Shown here: piece after piece, positions 1-21,120 of the stretch
How the letters are laid out: every line of letters starts with the position of its first letter
How positions within the stretch are numbered: the stretch's first letter is position 1
Assembly (NCBI GenBank): GCA_948567375.1
Contig: OX419758.1
Span: forward strand, 62,997,001 to 63,061,000
Length of the DNA: 64,000 nt
DNA from: Lunularia cruciata
Taxonomy: Eukaryota > Streptophyta > Marchantiopsida > Lunulariales > Lunulariaceae
Direction of reading: 5' to 3'
Translations under genes and position numbers: made by a program
The notes under the pieces: model-generated
Told to the model about the DNA's origin: nothing
Database searches by the model: none
The model's input: the letters and a program-made list of their open reading frames with translations, nothing else

Positions 1-373
1 ACCAAGAGTCACACCGGCCATTGCTGTGACATAGTGTACATAGTATCTTTCAAGAGAGCTGGTGGTGTCTTTTCTCAATTGTTCGTGTGAGAGCTGCTTC
101 ATGTGAGTGCCACTCGCTCAGTACCTGCCGTCCGCAGAGGAGGTAAAGTGATTGTTGGCGTTGCGCTTGAACTTTTTGAAGTGTAGAGAGAGAACTGAGC
201 TGGTGGGGACTATTTACATGAGAAAGACTCCAGGGCAGTAGTGAGTATGGAGCGCGTTAAGGAACCGGGAGCTTCTAGGAATTATCGTGGAGAACAGTGC
301 AAAGGAGGGGGCAGATGGTGAACTGCACTCTGTAGACAGAATTTTAAAGATTATTTAAGAATTCACAGCGGAA
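1..373 (+). promoter_or_regulatory. 5' leader/promoter side of the NPH3 gene
   Basis: This stretch lies directly upstream of the NPH3 start codon. I see no coding frame related to the gene and no convincing TATA box, so promoter and untranslated leader cannot be separated. The ATG at 374 sits in a favourable context (a purine at -3 and G at +4) and begins the family-typical [10 protein letters not shown]-terminus. Confidence 0.4.
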
Positions 374-3300
374 ATGGCTTGCATGAAATTGGGCTCTAAG
401 GCAGATGGATTCCAGCGTCGAGGACAAGCATGGTAAACCCCTCGGGGGTAGACTTAGGGCTTTGCCCAAGTTAGGCACCTTGAAATATGAAGAGCTTGTA
501 GGTAGCATTTATGTTTCGAAAGCACTGCTTTCTGCTAAGTGTGTATATCTGATATAGTTCGTTTTTTCCCTCGAAGGCTCGAGGTGTTTTGGTGTCGTTA
601 GAGTTCTATGTTAGTGCAACTGAGGATGCTTTCCCCGTTTCCATCTCAGGTTCTGTACCACAGGTCTACCAAGCGACATTGTCATCGAAGTGGAGCAAAT
701 GTCCTTTCACCTACACAAGGTGAGCATCTAAGTGCACAATAAAATTTCGCCTTGGGAGGAAGTCGTTGCAATGTACTCTTCTTCTGTCCAGCCCCTTGCA
801 TTGAGGCAAGTATTTCCATCTCACGAGTTCTTCCTATCCGTAAGCTAGCCAACGGGTCGAAGGATACGTTCTGTTGCATTCTAACAGATCTACGTTCGTC
901 GCGCATGATCGAGCCAGTACATACGTCACAGGGGTAGAGTTCTCACATATCTGGAGAGTGTCCGCCTTTCATCACATCACAGATCCTCGTCAAGTACTTC
1001 TGATATATGAGGCTGATGCCACTAAATACTCTATTTGTTTCGAGCTTCAATGTTTTCTAATCCTAGTGCATCGGGTATGAAATATGTACAGTTCCCCTTG
1101 CTTTCTAAGAGCGGAAAATTAGCGAGGCTCGTAGCGGAGAACTCCGACGAAGAAACCGGAGCCTGCCAGATTCATTTGCAAGATATCCCTGGTGGAACCG
1201 AGGCTTTTGAATTGGCAGCGAAGTTTTGTTACGGGGTGAAGGTGGAATTGACATCGGCAAATGTTGCCGCCCTACGATGCGCTGCCGAGTACCTGGAAAT
1301 GACTGACGAGTTCGGGGAGGGCAATCTCATTTCGAAAACGGAAAGTTTCCTCAATCAGGTGGTTCTCCGGAGTTGGAAGGACTCAGTTCGCGCGCTGCAA
1401 AGTTGTGAATATCTCTTGCCAGGGGCAGAGAACTTGGGCATAGTGAAGAAATGTGTGGACTCCATAGCCACCAAAGCCTGTGCCGACCCAAGTTTGTTCG
1501 GTTGGCCAATGATGGAACACCAGGGCACTCTTCAGAGTCCGGGGGGTAGTGTTTTGTGGAATGGCATCAGTACAGGAGCCAGAGGACGAAACTCTCGGTC
1601 TGATTGGTGGTACGAGGATATTGCTTCACTGAGCCTCCCTTTGTACGAGAAGGTGATTAGTGCCATGGATGTCAGAGGCATTAGGCCCAAATGCATTGCT
1701 GGGGCGCTTATGCACTATGCAAAGAAGTCGCTTCCTGGGCTTCACAGAAGACAGAGTGGTAGAGAGAATGGGTGCCGAGCAATCGTGCCTATGGGAGCCG
1801 CTCCCTCAGAAAATGATCAGAGGATTTTGCTAGAAACTATTGAAGGTTTGTTGCCCATGCAAAAGGGCGTCACATCGAGCCGGTTTTTATTTGGGTTGCT
1901 GCGGACGGCGATGATTCTGAACGCCAGCCCAGAATGTAAGAGTAATTTAGAGAGACGAATCGGATTGCAGTTAGAGCAGGCGACCTTGGACGATCTGCTC
2001 ATGCCCAATTATTCCTACACGGTGGAAACTTTATATGACATCGAGTGCGTTCAGCGCATTTTAGATCATTACATTCTGTTGGACCAAACACCAGGGGCTC
2101 TGTCCCCCCATTCTTTAGATGATGGACAACTTGTGGGTTCTCCTAGTCTGACCCCCATGATGATGGTGGCCAAACTCATGGATAACTATCTTGCAGAAGT
2201 GGCACCGGATGTGAACTTGAAGCCTAACAAGTTTCAGTCGCTGGCCGAGGCCCTACCCGAGTATTCCCGGCTATTGGATGATGGCTTGTACAGAGCCATC
2301 GACATATACTTGAAGGTAAGCACTTTACTCTCGATAATATTGCTTGTATATTCTTAGCCGAACTTCTCGGCCGTTTGTCCTTAGGAAATCTAGTAATACC
2401 ACGCGTACTCGGTTGAAGATTGTACGCTTTCCCAGCGTGGATACTGTGGCGTGCTAGACATTCAGAATGTGTTCTTTCTATCCAGGATGTTTACTTCCTC
2501 CGCAATCATAATCCCCAGTTTAGTTAGGTCTCTTTTTGTAGTCGTGTTCACCAAGCAAATTCCTCCCCCTGGAAACTTTTGCCATCTGTTTTCTCTCGGA
2601 GGTCTTCACTCACCCGTTGCGTGACTCTCTCGTTCTCGGACTACAGTAGCTCTACATCTCGTTCGTTGTGACTTATTTGTCTCTGTGGACGGTTGAAGCT
2701 TTGATGAACTGCAATTTGCAGATTGAATCTAATTCGTGGGTCGTATTTTAAGTGCAGGCACATCCATGGCTAACTGAGCAGGAGCGAGAGAGGCTTTGTA
2801 GGATCATGGACTGCCAAAAGCTTTCACTTGAAGCATGCACCCATGCCGCCCAAAATGAGCGCTTGCCATTGCGAGGGGTGGTGCAAGTCCTCTTCTTTGA
2901 GCAACTCCAACTCCGAACTGCCATCGCCAGCGCTTTCATGGTGACAGACACAGTAGACACTTCCAGAAATGTCGGGCGAAATGGACCCCTGGATGGCGGG
3001 GCATTTGCTGGGCATCCTGCCTTACGTGGCGATGGGTGGGCTAACGTCATTCGCGAAAATCAAGTTCTTTCCGGAGATATGGAGAAAATGAGGACTAGAG
3101 TGTCCGAGATCGAAAGGGAATGTACGACTATGAAGCAAGAGATAGAGAGGCTAAGGTCTTCCAAGCAGGCCGGATTCAACACCTTCGGGTTGGTCAGCAG
3201 AAAGCTTGGCTGCAAGTCTCGGTCGCAAGTAAGTACAGCTGCCTCATTGGTGGGTACAGCAGAGCATTATCCTGTTGAAAGTGCTGGTTCAAGGGGTGAA

Positions 3301-3378
3301 AGTATTATGCCTGAACATCACGAAAAGCCCCCGAAACATCATCAGTCGAGGCATAATCGGAGCATGTCAATTTCCTGA
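374..3378 (+). CDS. BTB/POZ-NPH3 domain protein (NRL family)
   Basis: NPH3/RPT2-like (NRL) protein, a plant plasma-membrane-associated signalling or adaptor protein; relatives act with phototropins and CUL3 ubiquitin ligases. Exons are 374-432, 650-719, 1092-2315 and 2758-3378. Introns are GT-AG and phases join exactly, giving 657 aa, the usual family length. Exon 1 starts MACMKLGSK. Exon 2 gives the BTB strand [10 protein letters not shown] and FHLHK. Exon 3 continues FPLLSKSG and then AAKFCYG. The NPH3 domain runs from about residue 213 ([20 protein letters not shown]) through [12 protein letters not shown] and into exon 4 ([20 protein letters not shown]). A short coiled coil ([14 protein letters not shown]) follows, and the tail is basic and Ser-rich. 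Which NRL clade it belongs to is not resolved; the N-terminus resembles NPH3-type rather than NPY-type proteins. No frame breaks were seen. Confidence 0.95.
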
Positions 3379-6180
3379 AGTACGTTGTATTACAGAAGGC
3401 AGGATCTAGGTCACTCATTTTCAGCCACGTTAACCACCAGACCTCTATTTGCAATTATATTCAGTTCTGTAACGCGGGTGTTCACCTTAATTTGCCACGT
3501 GTAATATGGACACTGTTGAAATCAGGGCTGCTGAGCAGGTGGTAGATCGATGATTTTCCACTTTCTGGGGAGTGCGCTTAAAAGAGTGCCCGGAGTCAAC
3601 GGGAGTGTTCTAGCTTGTAGAAGCCACTGTCTCTGTCAGCAATGGTTTCATTATTGTGTGCTTTATCACCTCGAGGGCCTGCGGCATATTTTTGCAGTAC
3701 TATGCCTCGGATCGTCAGTTGGCTTTGACTGTTGAAACCTTGTTCCGGAGCAGCAACCTTCTGCGAGTAGATTCATGTTATATCTCGAGGAACACGCTAG
3801 TCATTCTTCTTGGAGTGGAGGGCACACATTTGTAGGGGCCTGCTCTGTACTGGCAATGCCTTCGAGGTATCTAGCATTTTCATTTATTCATTCAGTGTAT
3901 GTATATTGTGTTGATCGTGTACAAAAGCCATTTGTGTACCTGGTGACACGGCATCTGAAAATTCAAATTTGCAATTCACCGCTGTCCTCTCGGAGTATCA
4001 TCTCAATTCACGTACAATCTGAACAATATTTGATTTGGACATAGGGCCTCGTTTGGGTCAACTTCTTTAGTAATTTCCTTTGGGTATTTGTCTGCCAATT
4101 ATCTCTGCCGTATTTGCTTGCCAGTCCATGTCGGCTGTCTTCACATACATGGAGTAATGTTTGGGGTTATCTTGTACTCTGTCGCATTGCCCTTGATATC
4201 TTTGGTCTGGCAAGATCATTGCTTTGGTAAGCTCTGGGACCGTTGACGAAGGCCTTAGCCGAATGCCAACTCAGGAATGGTTGTTGTTGTGTACTCAAAA
4301 ACCTTGTACGCCGTGCTCCTTCCTTTCGCGTGCAATCAAGCCACAACATTATAAGTGGCTTGTTTTCAACTTTCAGGCCAGTGTCTTAGCACGGGATTTT
4401 TGCACTAAATGCTTGATTCGTCTTCGATATAGAAACTAGCTCGCGCTTATACTAACAATAATTCTGAGAACGACATCCATCTGTTGTTTGGATAGCGGTG
4501 TATGTTTATGGTTGATTTCCTCTTATTTCCATGGACCATACCCGCGGACAGAGTCGGCAGATATTCGAGCGACCACATCTGCACTTATCTAGTCGGAGGC
4601 TGGTTGTTTACCCTATCATATCCCTCGCTGTATCTAGTTCCAGAGTTACTCACTACTTGTCTTGGAACACAATTCAAATTTAAGACATACCTACCTGAGT
4701 CTTCAAGCCGAGCTTCGATGGGAACTTTTAGGTTGATTCCACAGCGCGCCGTATAGATCGGGCGTTCAATGCAGTTGAGACAAGCTGCTCAAACTTATGT
4801 ATCTTTGGCTGTGGTCTGCTGTTCCAGCATGGTGTGCCATTCTTCACTTGCCGAAAAGCCCTGGCTGGACTAGCACTTGAGGCACCGCGAGGGCCCTTTG
4901 CATGAGAAAATGCTTCCAATTCAGGCGGGAAGGAGAGTACCCAGCGGGAGGAAAGACTGGCAATTTCCTCAAGTTTTCACACACGTCGAGATAAGTCGGA
5001 TGTGCTAAGGTTATTGGCTTGAAATTTCATTTCACACGAGCATGTGTCATGAACTTTTATGATGAGATACCTCCATGCCAGGTTGGGACAGGCGAAGTGC
5101 AGTCTTACAACCATCGAAGTTTCCCTCCATTTTCACGCATCGGCGTGGGCTTGTTACACTGTCTGCACCCGTCTCCTCGTGTAAGCTGACTACAGGAAGA
5201 CTATAATAACTGCTATGCATTTATGTCAGAGCGATGCAGCCAGTTATGACCCAAATTTTCAAGCGTGTGCACAACCTACACTTGACCTTGTAGTAATATT
5301 AGTGTACCCATTCAGGTGTCGATGTATCCAGCTACAGGAGTTAGTTTTCATACACAGTAGCAATCGAGGTTTTAGTCGGCTTGGTTGCAATGTTCCTCCT
5401 GTACATATTCCTGCTGTGAAAAAACATCCGTCTTCAAAGTTTGCGGACAAGTAGAATGAATAAATAAAGTCCAAATTGGATTGGTTCCGCGCCAATGATT
5501 GAATTGTAAATACACACAGGAAATGCAACAGAGGAGACAGGACCTTGATCTCTGCCCATTCTGGTCGTTCTGGGGACAAAACAGTTCATCGTTCCTAGCA
5601 AACTAGTAAATCTCACAATGAACACTTCTGATTGCATCGCCGCATGAGTAAATCATAGCGCACTTACTATCCTTGAATTGGTTAACGTAGTATGTAACAA
5701 CAGACGTGCCTGACAAAATCGAAGAATGCTGAGGGCGTTATATACAAGTGATGGACTGGAGCAATTGAGAAGCAAACAGGAAACGATGGACGCCAGCATC
5801 CTACTGCAGTAGGGTGTGTTGGCGGATCGAAGAGCTGCCTACTCGGGAAGCGCCAACCGAACACTGTAACGGGGCAGATAGGAAGAGGTTGGTGGTCGCG
5901 AGGACTATACGCGGTGAACAGAAACGCACGTGAGAAGGTTCCACCACATCAATTACGTCCTTTGCTGAGGTCGGAGAGAGGCAAGCAGGCGCTGTTCTCT
6001 CACCTGCTGCGGGTGTCATTTCCGCTCCCTCTCCATAAAGCACTGGATATGCGAAATTGGAGTCAAACTCAATAATGCCTCCTCGATAAGACTCGAAAGC
6101 AATTTAGTGTATCCAAATTATTCTAAAGCTAACGATTAGCGAAAGAGACACATCAGCAAACCTGGCAACGCAATTAGGAT
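3379..6180. other. 3' UTR and intergenic DNA, no gene recognised
   Basis: About 2.8 kb follows the NPH3 stop codon. Open frames here are short, overlap on both strands and match nothing I recognise. An AATAAA-type signal is present around 5459-5467, but it lies 2 kb past the stop, so the true polyadenylation site is unknown. The first few hundred bases are presumably 3' UTR. Confidence 0.4.
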
Positions 6181-7014
6181 CAGCGGGTCAACAGTGCCGT
6201 AGGACAACCGGATGATTGGTACTTTGCGGGAGGGGGGGTGTGTGTATTGTTATACTGTTGCTGCAGCTGCAGCATAGTCGGGGTTGTGTGTATGGAAAAG
6301 GAAAAGCAGAGGAAGAAGCTGACTGACTGTTATTTTTGAGGGTGATATTTAGCGACTGCGTCGGCCCGGGGCGTGGGCCAGGGTTGGTTAAAGGACGCTG
6401 ATTGATCAAGAGAGAATTTGTCAGGCGACTGATTGTGTGTGAATAATATTCGGTTGAAGAACAAACGAAGTGAGAACCATAAAGAACCCATCAAGCCGCT
6501 CTGAAACAATCCGGTCGGTTGAAGGATATTGGTTGAAGAGGAGGAGGATGAGTGCGCAGTGTGTAGTTTGAGGAAGAAGAGAAGAGAAGAGGAGTTGTGG
6601 AGTGGTGGTGGCGTCCCGTTCCGAAGCGTGCGTTGAGGACATCTGAGGGTTGGTGACGATCAAAGGAGGTGGTGGAGGTGGCCCTTTGAACATACCCTAA
6701 AAGTCAGAGACGAGGAGTCGCATTGATTGACTCCTTCGACTGGAGGGGCAGAGCAGGGGAAGGCGTAGCTTCTGCGTGTCCGACGATCGATCGATCTGTG
6801 AACACAGATCGACTAATCCACCATACTTTGCGGTCAGCTTTCCTTGGCAGCTCGCATAGGGACGAGGACATACCAGCGCCAGGTTCCAGAGCCGAGTTTT
6901 GGGAGTACACAAGGACGAGCGTGAGTAAGAGGAAAAGCAGAGTGCGAAGGGAGGCAGGGAATAGTAGCAGCAGCAGCAGCAACAGCAGGCAGGAGGGATT
7001 AGAAGCAGGCGAAA
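6181..7014 (+). promoter_or_regulatory. Pyruvate kinase promoter and 5' leader
   Basis: This GA-rich stretch precedes the pyruvate kinase ATG. It contains a perfect short hairpin (TCGATCTGTG, loop AA, CACAGATCGA) at 6791-6812 and an AGC/CAG run at about 6964-6988. An ATG at 6723 opens a 137-codon frame that overlaps the true start in another frame. The transcription start cannot be located by eye. If it lies upstream of 6723, that overlapping upstream frame would repress translation. Confidence 0.45.
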
Positions 7015-15767
<8,753 letters not shown>

Positions 15768-16300
15768 TCAGACAAGCATGGTCATAGATAATAGACTTCA
15801 CTGACTAACAGGCTGCACAAATCGGCTCAGGTTTATGAATAAGCTGTCACTCTTGATGACTTGTGGCGCTCCGTAGATGGGTTCTTTATTTGGTTCATTT
15901 GGACGAGGTATATAGTTAGCGCAGCTTTAGGTCTGAAATTTTTTGTGGTGAGACCTTCCCAGAGCACTCAATCACCTTTAGGAAGATATGAGTAGTCACT
16001 TCCGGTCTTTACATGCGTGGAGGTTCTTGGAGGCTCTCGGCAAATCTGCTCTCGGAATTGCTTTCAGTGATCAGCTAGCGCTGAACACTGTACGAACTCA
16101 TCTTTCCCAGTCATCAGAGGGAGATAATTTGCAGTCTATTGTAACTCTACTGTTCTATATCTAGGCAGAATGTCAAGGAACACAGAACGCGGGGTCCATT
16201 GACGAAAGTCCCTAGATTGATTGTTCACAGTGGTTCATGAAATCGGATGCCACTGGACGGAGAGGATTCATCCTTTGTCAGAGTAAATAAAGGCCAGCAA
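15768..16300 (+). other. Pyruvate kinase 3' UTR with candidate poly(A) signal
   Basis: This non-coding stretch follows the TAA at 15765-15767. A canonical AATAAA is at 16286-16291, about 520 nt past the stop, and is the best candidate polyadenylation signal. Transcript data would be needed to fix the end. Confidence 0.45.
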
Positions 16301-17578
16301 GTTTTGAATCCTCTGCAAGATAGGCTCGAGTGCGTTGATTCTGCCACGGCTTGGGTTTCGAGGAAACCGAGTGAAGCTCGTGAAGAAATGCGAAGTACAT
16401 GTATCCCTTCCCCATGCTGCAGCTTATCCAGCGTGCTAAAATCAGTGGCTAAATTCAACCGAAGGGCATTTTCTTACAAGCTTACAATCCCTGCCGTGTG
16501 ACCGAGAATCTTAGCAGCTTTATCTCTTGGTATTCCATTTATTGGTCCATTGTTGTTCTTAAGTTTGGTAAAACTTTGGGCCATTTATATTTTAACAATA
16601 GTTTCATAAGTTGGGTTTTACTTCTTCTCTTTTTTGGACATTGGGTTCATTGTTATCATTTTCTTTTTTATCTCTAAAGAGATTGACAAAGCTTGATTGT
16701 AGACTCTTACTTCAAGCTATTCTACTTATTATCCTCATTGTTGCTTATAAGGAAGCGAAATCTCTAGGCCAATTATATTTTAACTTTGTTTTATTATTAT
16801 TGTAAATTATCAAATTCATTTCTTTTCCTCTTGCTGTTGTTTTCATTAACCTTTCACATGGACATGTCATTACAATTTCATTTCAGATTTAATTTTACTT
16901 GAAAATATCAATCTTTTTTTCCTACGAGAATCAAGTTTGTTTTTTCCCCTAGTCTCTCTCTAACTATCGGTATACAATTTTGCAACCGTAACTTTGCTAT
17001 TTCTCATGAAGCTTAACAATTTTGCATCCGGAACTTTGCTATTGCTCATGAAGCTTAACGCAACACCAAAGATATTTTTGACTAGAGGAAAGTCCACTTT
17101 CTATAAAAAGTGAAACTTACTCAATCTGTTTTCATTTGGGACAATTTCAATACAATCTATTCGGGCTTCTCCTCCCATCATGATAGATATTTCTTGCTCA
17201 TTTCAAGTTCTATTTCATTATTGATGATTTCTTGCTCATTTCAAGTTCTATTTCATTATTGCTTATATGGACAACTGATTTCATAATTTTGTACTTATTT
17301 GTAGACAATTTTATATTCAAACTTTCCTAAATGAGTTCCATTCTCCTTTAGGAACTTATAAATATTCATTGATTCTTCAAACTCAGCTTTACTTTCTCAC
17401 CAAAGTTTCTATACCTCCAAGGATTCTAAGAAATTCCCTTACTTCTCTTGTGCTTGGAAATTCCATAAGTCTCTTATTGTTCCTAGGTTCATTGCAGTAG
17501 GATATTTTACTTCCTTATCAGAATTTTCTTGCTGGTTGAGCTTTCTCTTCAAAGCACTGTTTACTTTTTGCGGATGCT
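16300..17578. other. AT-rich intergenic DNA with short tandem repeats
   Basis: No gene recognised. A 43-bp unit is repeated imperfectly at about 16974-17058 (both copies contain AACTTTGCTATT and CTCATGAAGCTTAA). A second direct repeat (CTTGCTCATTTCAAGTTCTA) lies at about 17190-17265. Composition drops sharply to AT-rich compared with the pyruvate kinase locus. Confidence 0.6.
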
Positions 17579-18228
17579 TGCAATATTCCGATGATAGGAG
17601 AACTTTGAAAGGAAACACAAGAAAGAAAACACAAAATTTCAAAGGAGAACTCTAAAAAGAAACAAAAGAAAAAACATAAAATTTCAACACTCAATACCCT
17701 AATGTTCCAAAGAAGCACTTGGTCTTTATTATATAGTAAAGAAGATCCTCTAAAAAAAAGCTACACCCTTGGATCAAATATATCACTTAGTGATATATCA
17801 ACAAGCTCCACCCCACCCTTGGATTAGTCGTATGGATGGATGACATTTCAATCCTTGTCTTATTTGGTTGGTCAAATGAGTTTGACCGGAGGATCTTTAG
17901 AGTATCTTCTTGTAGGAAAATATCAAAATAGCATGGGTGAGGTAATGTTGGAAAGCTATTGATGAGACAAACAAAGGAAAGTAAAAAGCAAGCCTTCTCC
18001 AATAGATGAGGGAATTTTTTTACATTTTCAAGGTCTAATTCATCCATTTAAGGCTCCAAAATTGGCTATGAAGTTTTTAGGGTGTTTCCAATTCTTGCCC
18101 TATTAGTGAAAGTACTCTTTTGGTGACATCTCTATGTGATCTACTTAGTCCATCATATATAACATCCTTCCAGATGTTAGCAAGCCAATCTCCATCTTTA
18201 GGTAATATGTCGAGCTATTGATATTACA
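17579..18228 (-). mobile_element. Solo LTR A, chromovirus LTR family (short form)
   Basis: This is a diverged copy of the LTR family seen at 38331, 53430, 54964 and 63274. It reads in the reverse orientation, from TGCAATATTCC to ATATTACA, and includes the family block of two CACCC-TTGGATTA-type segments and GGTTGGTCAAA. Flanking bases ATGCT (17574-17578) and ATGCC (18229-18233) look like a 5-bp target-site duplication with one change. It has a single copy of the terminal 155-bp module that is doubled in the longer copies. Confidence 0.8.
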
Positions 18229-20214
18229 ATGCCTTCTAGAGGAATGAATTCCAATGTGTGGGATTGATGGTCAACTCTAGCTAGATCTTGGATGATTCTT
18301 ATGGAGTTCTTGTTTTACAGTAGAAGGTGGAAAGATTACACAAGACAAGATCCTCCACTCCCCTAGAGACTAGTTCATAGAGGACTCTTGGCACCCTAGT
18401 GAAAGTTAATTTCAAACTTTTGATTTCACCATCTTTTATATAAGCATTCACCTCCATGATCTCAAAACACTGCTGTTCACTCTCATAAGATCTATTTTCC
18501 ATTATATGTTCACTATGAATAGTGAAACAATAGTGGTATTTGGACCTACGCACTTGATTTCAAATATATGTGGCTTAGAAATAGAAACAATATATTTCGT
18601 TTGGCAAAACACCTCAAATTCATGGCTATTGATGAGGAATTTCTCATCATGTGAATGCTATTCCTTTTTGATAAACTCTACATCACTTTCAAGAATCAAC
18701 TTTCTGTCAAGATATTGGGATTCCTATAGGAACACCTTGTGTTGTCTTTGTGGCTAACATATACCTCTTTACTTATGAACTTGAATTCATACACAGATTA
18801 TTGGATGCAAATGACTGCACTCTATTACACAACATGTTTGAAGTTCATAAATATGTAAATGATCTTCTTGTTGTAGCTCCAGACTTGATCACTTCATATG
18901 TATAAGGATGATGCTGCCAAAGGTGGTGGGATCTATGCCAAGCTTTCATGTGAGTTAGTATGAACTCATTTTGGTGCTTATTGTGATTATCTCTACTATT
19001 GCATTACCTAGGATGACTTCAAAATCTTTGTCTCTATCTATGATAAGGAAGAACTGCCTCACTTTGCTCACATCAAGACAATCTTGCTCCCTCATGTTAT
19101 TCTAGACATTTCTTCCAAACCTAAATGAGGGATTATAAAATTGAAGTGTGTTAGATATAGACAAGTATGTAATTCCAACAAGTCATACTTTTTAGCTTGT
19201 AGGAAACTCATAAATAGCTTTCTCTCCAAAAATGACCTTCTTTTACTTGATTTGGAGCAAAAAAATTCTCTATCTTACCAAAAAAATAAAATATCTATGG
19301 TTATAATGGTCTTAGCAAAACATAGATTTGAGAACCGTTGGTTTTTCTACTAGATGGGAAGTTTGTATTTGAGCATACCAATAGTTTTTCCTATAGGCTT
19401 GCAAACCTTGAAGTTGTAATGGAGTCCTACTTGACTTCTGGATTTTTGTATATATATACCATTATTTTAATTGAAATATGGTTTTCAGCCATATGGTAGT
19501 CAAGTGTTCTGCTTATTGACACATGGACCCACCTTGTCCATCATATCCTCCAAGGCAGATATTGCTCTTCTCTTTGCTCTTTCCTATGTTGCTTTATGTC
19601 CTTTCATACTTTTTCTTTGCTTCTTTGTTCTTTCCTTTTTACTCTTTGCCTTTGCTTTTCCTGTTTAAGTATGCTTATTCCTTCCATGTGCCGATGATGC
19701 TTCTTTCTCCCCTCACAGATTACTAATAACCATTGCTTTACAAATTCACTTGGTTGTGTCTTGGATTTTATCTCTACTAATTGATGTTTGTGATTTCAAG
19801 GATCTCTCATGTATGTCTCGATTCCTTCCCTCCTCTTACTTATGTTGATTCATTTCTTTCTTGCCTGGTTCTCATCATGTGGCGGAGACTTCTATTATTA
19901 CTCATTTGCTTACATTTCTGCTTGCTTATTTTTTCCACAAGCTAGCATTTAATTAAACATGCTACATTTTTGGATGACACACATTTTAAACCTGTTCTTC
20001 CTTCAACATTCTCTCTACTTCTTAGTGACACTTAAGGAGAGCAACTTAGTTTGCCTTGGCACTTATGCGCTTTCAAGCGGAACCTCAATACGAGGAGTTT
20101 TGACACTTTCTCAGCTACTTTGGCATTGTGTGAGGCATTGATGAAGTAGTATGTGCTTTCGTGGAGGTTTAGTATGACTACATTTTGCTTCCCTTATTGG
20201 TTTAGCATTCCATG
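18229..20214. other. AT-rich decayed DNA, no gene recognised
   Basis: There are many short frames with stops, and none is recognisable. The + strand from about 18,800 to 19,130 has a loose succession of coding-like phrases interrupted by stops, possibly an old mobile-element gene. I cannot name it. Confidence 0.4.
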
Positions 20215-21120
20215 ACTCAAACGCCTATAGTGCTTGTTACGATATACTATATATCTTGTCCTCTTTCACTTTGCTCTTGTTACATACTATATGTCTGTAA
20301 GAAAGCACCATCCACTAAGCTCCCGCATTGTTCTACTCCTCCGCTCCCCACTAATTCCCCTTATTATTTTTCCCTCGCTCTTTGCTTGCTTTGTGGTTCA
20401 TTCTTGACTTCCGATCTCCAACGTTCTTACCCAACTCTAGCCAACAAATTAATTTTCTTCATTCATGCATTGCTCATTGATGGTCAATTACACAATGTTT
20501 TATATTTCTTGAATGTTTTTGGATCGCTATTATTGATTTCAAGTTGTTTACTAGTCCTCTATATATATTCCTTGCTCTTTGCCTGCTTTGTGGTTCATTC
20601 TTGAAGTTTCAATCTCCAACGTTCCTACCCAACTCTAGCCTACAATTTAATTTTCTTCATTCATGCATTGCTACCCAACTCTACCCTACAATTTAATTCT
20701 TCATTCATGCATTGTTTATTGATGGTCAATTATACAATATTTTATATTTTTTGAATTTGTCTGAGTAGCTATTATTGATTTCAAGTTTTTTACTAGTACT
20801 ATATATATATACAAATTTTCCTTCGCTCTTTGCCTGCTTTGTGGTTCATTCCTGAATTCTGGTCTCCAACGTTCCTACACAACTCTAGCCTACAGTTTAA
20901 TTTTCTTCATTCATGCATTGCTTATTGGTGGTCAATTATACAATGTTTTATATTTCTTGAATTCGTTTGAGTAACTATTATTGATTTCAAGTTGTTTACT
21001 AGTCTATATATATAGTTTTAGATTTTTTAAAATTATGTTTTGGTTTGAGCTTACATTCTATGGATTCTATTTCATGGATTTATCACCATTCTAACATTAC
21101 ATCTTGGTTATCGATGGAGT
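20215..21120. repeat. Locally amplified dispersed repeat
   Basis: A repeat of about 340 bp (20215-20560) is followed by two shorter, partly deleted reiterations (about 20570-20780 and 20815-21010). Each carries a CTTTGCCTGCTTTGTGGTTCATT-like stretch, an ACCCAACTCTAGCC-like stretch, GGTCAATTA and TTTCAAGTTGTTTACTAGT-like bases. The same element is found in pyruvate kinase intron 11 (12325-12820). Confidence 0.75.

Noticed and set aside
3232-3245. Extra intron in the last NPH3 exon at the GTAAGTACAG word
   Set aside because: The reading frame continues through it to a natural basic, Ser-rich C-terminus ending SMSIS, typical of the family, so no splice is needed.
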